Below are positions 1 to 5,085 of a stretch of DNA of 14,152 nucleotides, piece after piece. Within the stretch, counting starts at the first letter, position 1, and each line of letters begins with the position of its first letter. This stretch comes from Rhizobiaceae bacterium (GTDB taxonomy: Bacteria > Pseudomonadota > Alphaproteobacteria > Rhizobiales > Rhizobiaceae), in NCBI GenBank assembly GCA_004299545.1, contig SCRB01000962.1, positions 1-14,152 of the forward strand, given 5' to 3'. A program made the translations under genes and the position numbers. Under the pieces are notes generated by a model, which had not been told where the DNA came from, ran no database searches, and saw only the letters and a program-made list of their open reading frames with translations.

Positions 1-793
1 TGGCGATCGCCGCGATCGTCTCCTCTCCCGCCGCAATGGCGCCGAGGCGGTGGCCGGGAATGCAAAAGGACTTGGAGAAGCTGTAAAGCTGGATCAGTCC
101 TTCTTCCCAATCAGGAACGGAGAACAGCCGATGTGCCGGCCACCGGTCCGGCGGCAGGAAGTCGCGATAGGTCTCGTCGAGGATCAGCCAGATGCCGCGT
201 CGGCGGCAGAGATCGAAAAGCGCCGCGATACGGTCGGGCGGATAGACCGCGCCGGTCGGATTGTTGGGCGAGACGAGCGCCAGCGCCTTCACGCCGGGCA
301 TGATCGCCGCCTCGACGGCGGCCATGGCCGGAACGAAGCCATCGCCGGCACCGCATGCGACGGTCCCGACGCCGATACCCAGCATCGCCAGCGACGTCTC
401 GTGATTGAAGTAGAACGGGTTGGTAAGGAGCACCTTGTTTCCCGGCCCGGCGACGGCGAGGCAAGCGGCGACGAAAGCCTGGTTGCAGCCCGCCGTGATG
501 TGAATGTTCGAAGCGCCGATCGGCACGCCGTAGAGAGCGGAGACATGTTCGGCATAGGCCCTCCGCAAGGCATCATCGCCCTCGATCGGTCCATAGCCGG
601 CACAGGCGACCGAGCCGGCGGCATCGGCCAGCCAGCGCAGGAGGTCGGGATGCGGCGGATAGCCCGGCACGGCTTGCGACAGGTCGATGAGTGGACCGTA
701 TTTGCCCTCATAGGCGCCTGCCCAGCGTTGCACCGCGGGGATGGGTGGCGGCAGGAGAGCCTCGATTGCCGGGTTGAACGGAGGTCTGGTCAT
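1..793 (-). CDS. PLP-dependent class I/II aminotransferase, N-terminal part (3' end beyond window)
   Basis: Reading the minus strand from the ATG at 791-793 gives 264 uninterrupted codons to the window edge, so the C-terminus is missing (fold-type I aminotransferases are usually about 380-400 residues). The frame has the class I/II landmarks in order: YGPIEGDDALRRAYA near residues 68-82, the PLP-contacting SPNNPTG at 175-181, LDETYRDF at 205-212 with the Asp that pairs with the pyridine nitrogen (D206), and the Schiff-base motif SFSKSFCIPGHRLG with K241. The substrate-carboxylate Arg of this fold would be in the missing part, so substrate specificity cannot be judged. No clear Shine-Dalgarno precedes the ATG; an in-frame GTG lies three codons upstream. 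The gene is 147 bp downstream of the Gln-rich hypothetical gene on the same strand and could be co-transcribed with it. The assignment to the aminotransferase family is firm; the exact enzyme is unknown. Confidence 0.9.
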   Translation of the reverse strand, partial: MTRPPFNPAIEALLPPPIPAVQRWAGAYEGKYGPLIDLSQAVPGYPPHPDLLRWLADAAGSVACAGYGPIEGDDALRRAYAEHVSALYGVPIGASNIHITAGCNQAFVAACLAVAGPGNKVLLTNPFYFNHETSLAMLGIGVGTVACGAGDGFVPAMAAVEAAIMPGVKALALVSPNNPTGAVYPPDRIAALFDLCRRRGIWLILDETYRDFLPPDRWPAHRLFSVPDWEEGLIQLYSFSKSFCIPGHRLGAIAAGEETIAAIA

Positions 794-940
794 GTGCGCC
801 ACGCGATTGTCAGGCGTCCCTGGGAATTCCGCGAGGCGATAAGACGTATCGCTCGAAGACGCAAGGAAAACGCGCCCTTGCCGCAGCTGTCAAAGCCGAA
901 GATGCGGAAGACGCGACAGCGGCGCAAAGGCCCTGAACGG

Positions 941-1324
941 TCAAAACTGGTTGAAGATGTCGTTGACGACGTCTTCGGCTGCGGCAAAACCGGCTCCAAG
1001 CCCCAATCCCGTCGTGAGATTGCCGAGGAAACCGCTGCCGGCGCCCCAGCCGCGAGGCTGGATTCCCGGGGCAGGGTGCGTCGCGAGTTCGTTTTCCAGC
1101 GTATGGATATACTGCCCCATCTGCTGCAACAGCAGCATGGTGCTTTGGTTCTGCTGCTGAACGCCCATTGCGATTTCGCGTAAATCCATCGCCCATTCGC
1201 GGCCGGTCGTATCGTCCGGAGCCGCGCTGCGAAGCTTTTGCGCGAATTCCTGCATCTTTCCGACCACAGCCTGGGACTGCTGCTGCGTTTGCGTCATCTG
1301 CTGCTCGGCTACGGAATAGTCCAT
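941..1324 (-). CDS. Small Gln-rich hypothetical protein with Gly-rich C-terminal tail
   Basis: The 127-residue product is not recognised. Its N-terminal 75 residues are polar and Gln/Met-rich (for example EQQMTQTQQQSQAVVGKM and VQQQNQSTMLLLQQMGQY) with heptad-like hydrophobic spacing, suggesting helices or a coiled coil. A Pro/Gly hinge (about 83-95) leads to a Gly-rich stretch, FLGNLTTGLGLGAGFAAAEDV, and the protein ends DIFNQF. The Gly-rich stretch is only weakly hydrophobic and I do not call a membrane segment or a signal peptide. Two tandem ATG codons occur (1325-1327 and 1322-1324). The AAGGGG at 1331-1336 is 6 nt from the second ATG but only 3 nt from the first, so I chose the second; starting at 1327 adds one Met. 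It lies upstream of the aminotransferase on the same strand and is divergent from the first barrel gene. The coding call is good because of the Shine-Dalgarno and non-random composition; the function is unknown. Confidence 0.75.
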   Translation of the reverse strand: MDYSVAEQQMTQTQQQSQAVVGKMQEFAQKLRSAAPDDTTGREWAMDLREIAMGVQQQNQSTMLLLQQMGQYIHTLENELATHPAPGIQPRGWGAGSGFLGNLTTGLGLGAGFAAAEDVVNDIFNQF

Positions 1325-1479
1325 CATAAGCCCCTTTATGGTCGCGCGGTTGGGAAGAGACGTGGCGGTTTCGTCGACTGGTCAGGCGACCGTGAAAGCG
1401 GTCGTACCTACGCCTTTTCCCAAAACGGGGCGAAATTGTGCAAGGCGGCATCTGCCGGGCACAAAAAGGAGGGGACCTG

Positions 1480-1575
1480 ATGCCGCAGGCTTCCGGCGCG
1501 GTTCGCCGCCCCCTTTCCGGATCGTTACAGTTAACCGATGGTGCATGGCCCAAAACACGGTTAAATCCGCTTTAA
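1480..1575 (+). other. Possible 31-codon small ORF behind a perfect Shine-Dalgarno
   Basis: An AGGAGG at 1467-1472 lies 7 nt ahead of an ATG at 1480, which opens a 31-codon frame (MPQASGAVRRPLSGSLQLTD and on to RLNPL) ending in the TAA at 1573-1575. The start codon and flanking bases form one arm of the GCGGCATC/GATGCCGC inverted repeat, so the site could be folded shut in RNA. Against coding: three TTA codons, rare in such GC-rich DNA, and the overlap with a CtrA-type box that already explains the TTAA sequences. It could be a small protein, a leader peptide, or chance. Confidence 0.2.
1561..1575 (+). promoter_or_regulatory. CtrA-type box (TTAA-N7-TTAA) upstream of the first barrel gene
   Basis: TTAA at 1561-1564 and TTAA at 1572-1575 are separated by exactly seven bases, the full consensus for the alphaproteobacterial cell-cycle regulator CtrA; the second half continues as TTAACC. 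The box ends 65 bases before the ATG at 1641. A box of the same form lies 69 bases ahead of the paralogous gene. Binding by CtrA is inferred from the motif only. Confidence 0.6.
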
Positions 1576-1640
1576 CCATTACGCTCCATTATCCTTAACA
1601 GGTTCGCGGAGACCGGCGCTGCAAGCGATTCCGGTTTGGT

Positions 1641-2489
1641 ATGGATAAGATCATGGACAAGATCGTTAAGCCCTTTTGTCTGGGCGCAATGCTGCTTGCC
1701 GGCGTGTCGGCACCGGCCGTCGCCGCCGATCTTTATGAGCCCCAGGTGGTGGAAGCACCGGCCCCCGTCCAGGCGGCGCCGGTTGCGACCGGCGGATGGT
1801 ATATACGCGGCGATGTCGACTACCATTGGTCCGATTTCCGCGGCGCCGACTACATCACCTACGGGCCGCCTCCCGGCACGAACACGATCAATAACGGCAA
1901 GCTCGACGGCGCATGGTCTGTCGGTGGCGGCGTCGGTTACAAGATCAATTCCTATCTTCGGACCGACGTTACCGCTGACTATCTGTTCAAATCCGGCTTC
2001 AGCGGCAATACCGTCGGCAGTTCCTGCGGCGGCGCCGGACCTTGTCACTCGGACGAGCGGGGGGGCTATAGCGGCTGGCTCCTGCTTGCCAACGCCTATG
2101 CCGATCTCGGGACCTATCACGGCATTACGCCCTATGTCGGCGCCGGTATCGGCGGCGCGCACATCAAGTGGGACGATCTGCACGATCCCAACACGACGGA
2201 ACGGAACGGAGGCACGTCCAGTTGGCGCTTCGCCTATGCCCTGATGGCGGGCGCGTCCTATTGCCTGACGCACAACGTCTCGCTCGATGTCGGCTATCGC
2301 TTCACCCACATCAATGGCGGCCGCATGTTCGAATATGCGCCGGTCGCCGGCCCCGGCTTCGATCGCGGCATGAACGTCAACGAGGTGCGCGCCGGCTTGC
2401 GCTACAGCTTCGGCGGCAATTCGGGAGACGGCTGCGAGGAACCGCAGGTTGCCTACCAGCCGCCCGCGCCGGAACCGGTCTACAAATAG
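1641..2489 (+). CDS. Omp25/Omp31-family outer membrane beta-barrel protein (first of two paralogues)
   Basis: The 282-residue precursor starts with a Sec signal peptide (positive residues, hydrophobic core LGAMLLAGV, cleavage expected after SAPAVA, leaving a mature ADLYEPQ start). A Pro/Ala-rich linker (about 36-51) leads to a barrel domain with alternating strands, such as GWYIRGDVDYHW, NAYADLGTYHGITPYVGAGI and VSLDVGYRFTHI, as in the Rhizobiales Omp25/31 group (OMP beta-barrel, Pfam PF13505 type). The last barrel strand (VRAGLRYSF) ends at residue 257 and is followed by a 25-residue Pro/Gly tail ending PEPVYK, so the terminal aromatic signature is internal. Cys residues occur in the loop with SSCGGAGPCHS and in the tail. 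An in-frame ATG at 1653 (MDKIVKP) repeats the first four codons and could be the true start; neither start has a strong Shine-Dalgarno. The gene has its own terminator and probable CtrA control. Likely role: a structural envelope protein or small porin; transport specificity is not inferable. Confidence 0.9.
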   Translation: MDKIMDKIVKPFCLGAMLLAGVSAPAVAADLYEPQVVEAPAPVQAAPVATGGWYIRGDVDYHWSDFRGADYITYGPPPGTNTINNGKLDGAWSVGGGVGYKINSYLRTDVTADYLFKSGFSGNTVGSSCGGAGPCHSDERGGYSGWLLLANAYADLGTYHGITPYVGAGIGGAHIKWDDLHDPNTTERNGGTSSWRFAYALMAGASYCLTHNVSLDVGYRFTHINGGRMFEYAPVAGPGFDRGMNVNEVRAGLRYSFGGNSGDGCEEPQVAYQPPAPEPVYK

Positions 2490-2513
2490 ACACCCGACCC
2501 GATTGACGAAAAT

Positions 2514-2538
2514 CCCGGCCTTGGCCGGGCTTTTCTTT
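2514..2538 (+). terminator. Rho-independent terminator of the first barrel gene
   Basis: CCCGGCC (2514-2520) and GGCCGGG (2523-2529) form a GC-only stem with a CTTG tetraloop, followed by CTTTTCTTT. It starts 24 bases after the stop codon, so the two barrel genes are probably separate transcription units. Confidence 0.85.
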
Positions 2539-2589
2539 GCCCATTCAATCCGCTTCATCGCGATTTTCATTGCTAACGGGATGTTATCC

Positions 2590-2604
2590 TTAACCCGCAC
2601 TTAA
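2590..2604 (+). promoter_or_regulatory. CtrA-type box (TTAA-N7-TTAA) upstream of the second barrel gene
   Basis: TTAA at 2590-2593 and TTAA at 2601-2604 are separated by exactly seven bases and the second half continues as TTAACC, as in the box ahead of the first paralogue. It ends 69 bases before the ATG at 2674. TTATCCTTAAC occurs near both boxes (2584-2594 here and 1589-1599 upstream), and an 8-bp direct repeat CACCATGG with a 16-bp period (2606-2613, 2622-2629) lies just downstream. CtrA binding is inferred from the motif. Confidence 0.6.
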
Positions 2605-2673
2605 CCACCATGGTTAATACTCACCATGGCATTCGGTAACTTCGTGTGAATTGGGGGTTGGGGAGTAAGGATT

Positions 2674-3402
2674 ATGGATTTTCTGTCGCGCATGGCCCTG
2701 GCGGGCGCGCTCGGCCTTGTCATCTGCTCTCCCGTCATGGCTGCGGATTATGAACCCATCCTCGTGCAGCAGGCACCGGAAGTGCCCGTCGAAGTGGGGA
2801 CCGGCTGGTATCTCAGGGGCGATGTCGGCTATGACCTGAACAAAAGCTTCAAGGACGTCGATTTCACCTCCACATCTGCCAGCTACAGCAATCACGAGAC
2901 CCAGTTCACCGGCAGCATCGGCGTCGGTTACCATTTCACCGACTGGCTGCGGGCGGATCTCAATCTGGGTTATCTGCCGGGCAACCGGGTGAACCTCAGT
3001 TACAATGACGGTACCATCGATGCCGCCGGCCGCATCGAGAACAGCGCCTGGTACGGCATGGCGAATGCCTATGTCGATCTCGGTACCTATGTCGGTTTCA
3101 CACCCTATATCGGCGCCGGCGCCGGTGTGCTCAGAAGCGAGCCGAAGGCTTCCGCCCAATACACCGATGCGAACGGAACGCTCTCCGCCTCCTACCATTC
3201 CCCGAACTATTCCTTCGCCTATGCGCTCGATGCGGGTCTGAGCTACCAGATGAGCCGCAACGTTTCGCTCGATCTCGGCTACCAATATCTTTCCGCACCG
3301 GACGCCAAGGTCGTTGCGTTCGACGACACCGACGGTTTCAGGGTCAAGAAGGGCATCCATTACCATCAGATCCGGGTCGGTCTTCGTTACGACCTGTGGT
3401 GA
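2674..3402 (+). CDS. Omp25/Omp31-family outer membrane beta-barrel protein (second paralogue)
   Basis: The 242-residue precursor has a clear Sec signal peptide (MDFLSRMALAGALGLVICS, cleavage expected after SPVMA, mature start ADYEP). After a short Pro-rich linker the barrel begins with GWYLRGDVGYDL. It shares strand signatures with the upstream gene: NAYVDLGTYVGFTPYIGAGA against NAYADLGTYHGITPYVGAGI, VSLDLGYQYL against VSLDVGYRFT, and RVGLRYDLW against RAGLRYSF. It ends directly on the last strand with a C-terminal Trp, the usual BAM recognition feature, and lacks both the tail and the mature-part Cys residues of its neighbour. The ATG at 2674 follows purine-rich GGGGAGTAAGGATT, giving plausible ribosome binding. 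The pair looks like an old tandem duplication. A function beyond structural outer-membrane protein or porin cannot be inferred. Confidence 0.9.
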   Translation: MDFLSRMALAGALGLVICSPVMAADYEPILVQQAPEVPVEVGTGWYLRGDVGYDLNKSFKDVDFTSTSASYSNHETQFTGSIGVGYHFTDWLRADLNLGYLPGNRVNLSYNDGTIDAAGRIENSAWYGMANAYVDLGTYVGFTPYIGAGAGVLRSEPKASAQYTDANGTLSASYHSPNYSFAYALDAGLSYQMSRNVSLDLGYQYLSAPDAKVVAFDDTDGFRVKKGIHYHQIRVGLRYDLW

Positions 3403-3456
3403 TCGGCGATTCTCTGTCCGGTTATTTTCAGAAGTTTCATTTCGAAGAGTCCTCCT

Positions 3457-3486
3457 TCGTGTCGCGTGAGTGGCACGACTATTTTT
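3457..3486 (+). terminator. Probable Rho-independent terminator after the second barrel gene
   Basis: TCGTG (3457-3461) pairs with CACGA (3474-3478); a one-base mismatch follows, then CGC (3463-3465) with GTG (3470-3472) around a GTGA loop. CTATTTTT follows directly. The stem is imperfect but the U-tract and position, 55 bases after the stop codon, fit a terminator. Confidence 0.55.
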
Positions 3487-3541
3487 GCGGCCTTCGAAAT
3501 CGCATGCGGCAAATGTTCCGGGAGCGACAGAAAGTTTCCTC

Positions 3542-3570
3542 TTGACGCCGGATGGCTGAAAGCCTATCGC
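3542..3570 (+). promoter_or_regulatory. Probable sigma-70 promoter of serC-serA
   Basis: TTGACG at 3542-3547 and TATCGC at 3565-3570 are separated by 17 bases. This resembles the CTTGAC-N17-CTATAT pattern of alphaproteobacterial housekeeping promoters. Transcription would start near 3577, just ahead of the two-hairpin leader, which supports the assignment. Confidence 0.6.
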
Positions 3571-3577
3571 CGCCAGC

Positions 3578-3629
3578 GGGCCACCCCTCCCCAACGAGGG
3601 GCGTGCTATCTGGAAGGATAGGAAACAAC
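3578..3629 (+). ncRNA. serC leader-like RNA (two hairpins overlapping the serC ribosome binding site)
   Basis: The stretch between the predicted transcription start and the serC ATG folds into two adjacent hairpins: CCCCTC (3584-3589) with GAGGGG (3596-3601), extendable by a few pairs, and CTATC (3606-3610) with GATAG (3617-3621) closing a TGGAAG loop. The second stem runs into the Shine-Dalgarno AGGAA (3620-3624), five bases from the ATG. From established knowledge, the serC leader motif of alphaproteobacteria sits upstream of serC-serA and its last stem overlaps the ribosome binding site; location and architecture match. I did not align it to the Rfam model, and its ligand or mechanism is unknown. 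Confidence 0.65.
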
Positions 3630-4805
3630 ATGACGACTCTCCCCACGCCGGACGTGCGTCCGGCCAATCCCCGTTTTTCCTCTGGTCCCTGTGCGAAGCG
3701 TCCTGGCTGGTCGCCTGACGTTCTGCGCGACGCGGCGCTCGGCCGTTCGCACCGAGCCAAGCTCGGCAAGACGAAGCTCGCCCAGGCGATCGACCTCACC
3801 CGCGAAATGCTCCAGGTCCCCGCCGATCATCGCATCGGGATCGTGCCGGCTTCCGACACCGGCGCGGTGGAAATGGCACTCTGGTCGTTGCTTGGCGCCC
3901 GCGGCGTCGACATGCTTGCCTGGGAAAGCTTCGGCGCCGGCTGGGTTACGGATGTGGCGAAGCAACTGAAGCTTGCCGATGCCCGTATCGTCGAGGCGCG
4001 CTATGGCGAATTGCCCGATCTGTCGAAGATCGATTTCGACCGCGACGTGGTTTTCACCTGGAATGGCACGACCTCCGGCGTTCGCGTTCCGAATGCCGAT
4101 TTCATCCCCGCAGGCCGCAAGGGCCTGACGATCTGCGACGCGACTTCGGCCGCGTTCGCGCAGAAGCTCGATTTCGCCAAGCTCGATGTCGTTACCTTCT
4201 CCTGGCAGAAGGTTCTCGGCGGCGAGGCCGCGCACGGGATGCTGATCCTGTCGCCGCGCGCCGTCGAAAGGCTCGAGACCTATACGCCGGCCTGGCCCCT
4301 GCCGAAGATCTTCCGCCTGACCAAGGGCGGCAAGCTGATCGAGGGCGTCTTCAAGGGCGAGACCGTCAATACGCCCTCCATGCTGTGCGTCGAGGATTAT
4401 CTCGATACGCTCAATTGGGCGAAATCGATCGGCGGCCTCGATGCTCTGGTTGGGCGAGCCGATGCGAATTTTGCCGTCATCGACCGTTTCGTCGAGAAGT
4501 CCTCCTGGCTCGGCCATCTGGCGGTGAAGCCCGAAACGCGTTCCAATACGTCGGTCTGCCTTTCGATCGTCGATCCCGACGTGGTCGCGCAGGGTATCGA
4601 AGCGCAAGCTGCCGTGGCGAAGGGCATCGCCGTGGCGCTCGACAAGGAAGGCGTCGCCTATGACATCGGCGCCTATCGCGACGCGCCTCCCGGCTTGCGC
4701 ATCTGGTGCGGCGCCACTGTCGAGACCGCCGATCTCGAAGCGCTCATGCCCTGGCTCGATTGGGCCTTCGCCAAGGAAAAGGCCGCGCTGAAAGCGGCTG
4801 CCTAG
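3630..4805 (+). CDS. serC: Phosphoserine aminotransferase
   Basis: SerC is a PLP enzyme that transaminates 3-phosphohydroxypyruvate with glutamate to O-phosphoserine, the second step of serine synthesis; the same enzyme often serves the pyridoxal phosphate pathway. The 391-residue product has features of the alphaproteobacterial (Methanosarcina-type) subfamily: an N-terminal [28 protein letters not shown] near 38-50, the PLP-phosphate region [22 protein letters not shown], and the Schiff-base lysine K194 in [15 protein letters not shown] chose the ATG at 3630 because the family begins at [11 protein letters not shown] and AGGAA precedes it by five bases; an in-frame ATG at 3552 would read through the promoter and leader hairpin. 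The TAG stop (4803-4805) lies inside the end of a repeat element. serA follows on the same strand, 280 bp downstream, forming the usual serC-serA pair. Confidence 0.97.
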   Translation: MTTLPTPDVRPANPRFSSGPCAKRPGWSPDVLRDAALGRSHRAKLGKTKLAQAIDLTREMLQVPADHRIGIVPASDTGAVEMALWSLLGARGVDMLAWESFGAGWVTDVAKQLKLADARIVEARYGELPDLSKIDFDRDVVFTWNGTTSGVRVPNADFIPAGRKGLTICDATSAAFAQKLDFAKLDVVTFSWQKVLGGEAAHGMLILSPRAVERLETYTPAWPLPKIFRLTKGGKLIEGVFKGETVNTPSMLCVEDYLDTLNWAKSIGGLDALVGRADANFAVIDRFVEKSSWLGHLAVKPETRSNTSVCLSIVDPDVVAQGIEAQAAVAKGIAVALDKEGVAYDIGAYRDAPPGLRIWCGATVETADLEALMPWLDWAFAKEKAALKAAA

Positions 4806-4906
4806 AGCATGATGCGATCAAGTTGAATCGCCTTGTCCTCTTAACTCTTTGTTTGAGCATGATCTTTTCGGAAAACCGGTATCCACTTTTCCGGATCATG
4901 CTCTAG
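4802..4906. repeat. RIME-like rhizobial palindromic repeat between serC and serA
   Basis: The 105-bp element has perfect 12-bp terminal inverted repeats, CTAGAGCATGAT (4802-4813) and its complement (4895-4906). Its right half is a large palindrome: GAGCATGATC (4855-4864) with GATCATGCTC (4894-4903), continued inward by CGGAAAA (4869-4875) with TTTTCCG (4887-4893) after a four-base bulge. Length, two-palindrome layout and the sequence itself, which I recognise as recurring in Rhizobiaceae intergenic regions, fit RIME-type intergenic mosaic elements. The left terminal repeat contains the serC stop codon. The exact family name is from memory and unverified. Confidence 0.75.
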
Positions 4907-5068
4907 CGCCATCTTTCCCTCCTTTGAGGGAGGATGGCCGGACGCAGTCCGGCCGGGTGGGGTCGTCTCCATCCGCGCCGGCATCCCAAGCAAATTCAGG
5001 CCTCAGAGGGCCGAAACAACCCCACCCGGTCGCTTCGCGACCATTCTCCCCTCGAGGGGAGAGAATAA
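4907..5068. repeat. Second mosaic inverted-repeat element, directly abutting the first
   Basis: Two arms of roughly 60 bases face each other around a centre of about 50 bases. Left arm in order: hairpin TCCCTC/GAGGGA (4916-4931), ATGG, hairpin GGCCGGAC/GTCCGGCC (4936-4954), then CCGGGTGGGGT (4953-4963). The right arm is the mirror image: ACCCCACCCGG (5019-5029), hairpin GGTCGC/GCGACC (5028-5042), CCAT, and a perfect 18-bp palindrome (5045-5062, centre CTCGAG). The matched order of parts on both sides shows one element rather than random hairpins. It resembles CCCCACCCGG-type repeats common in Rhizobiaceae; no coding content. Confidence 0.7.
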
Positions 5069-5085
5069 CGCCAAGGATTCCACCC

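Larger units (their letters stand above)
1328..1640. other. Divergent intergenic region between the Gln-rich gene and the first barrel gene
   Basis: This 313-bp spacer holds no recognised gene. It contains an inverted repeat CGACCG/CGGTCG (1387-1392 and 1399-1404, 6-nt loop); a longer-range inverted repeat GCGGCATC/GATGCCGC (1445-1452 and 1479-1486) enclosing a perfect Shine-Dalgarno; a 31-codon open frame (1480-1575); a perfect CtrA-type box (1561-1575); and a GATTC (GANTC, CcrM-type) site at 1627-1631. No sigma-70 promoter in either direction is clear enough to annotate. Confidence 0.6.

Noticed and set aside
50..1183. 377-codon plus-strand open frame over the aminotransferase
   Set aside because: The minus strand here encodes a clear aminotransferase with all PLP motifs; the plus-strand frame is Arg-rich with no motif and runs into the antisense of the Gln-rich gene.
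1572..2600. Long minus-strand open frame opposite the first barrel gene
   Set aside because: It is antisense to a gene with a signal peptide and barrel motifs, lacks recognisable domains, and its composition (Arg/Ala/Gly-rich, repeated VGAEIG-like strings) is the usual complement of GC-rich coding DNA.
3552..3629. 26-codon N-terminal extension of serC
   Set aside because: It starts inside the predicted promoter and reads through the leader hairpins; the family start at 3630 has AGGAA at five bases.
4849..5085. 79-codon N-terminal extension of serA
   Set aside because: It would translate two palindromic repeat elements; the family start is MPRVLVSD at 5086, which has its own Shine-Dalgarno.
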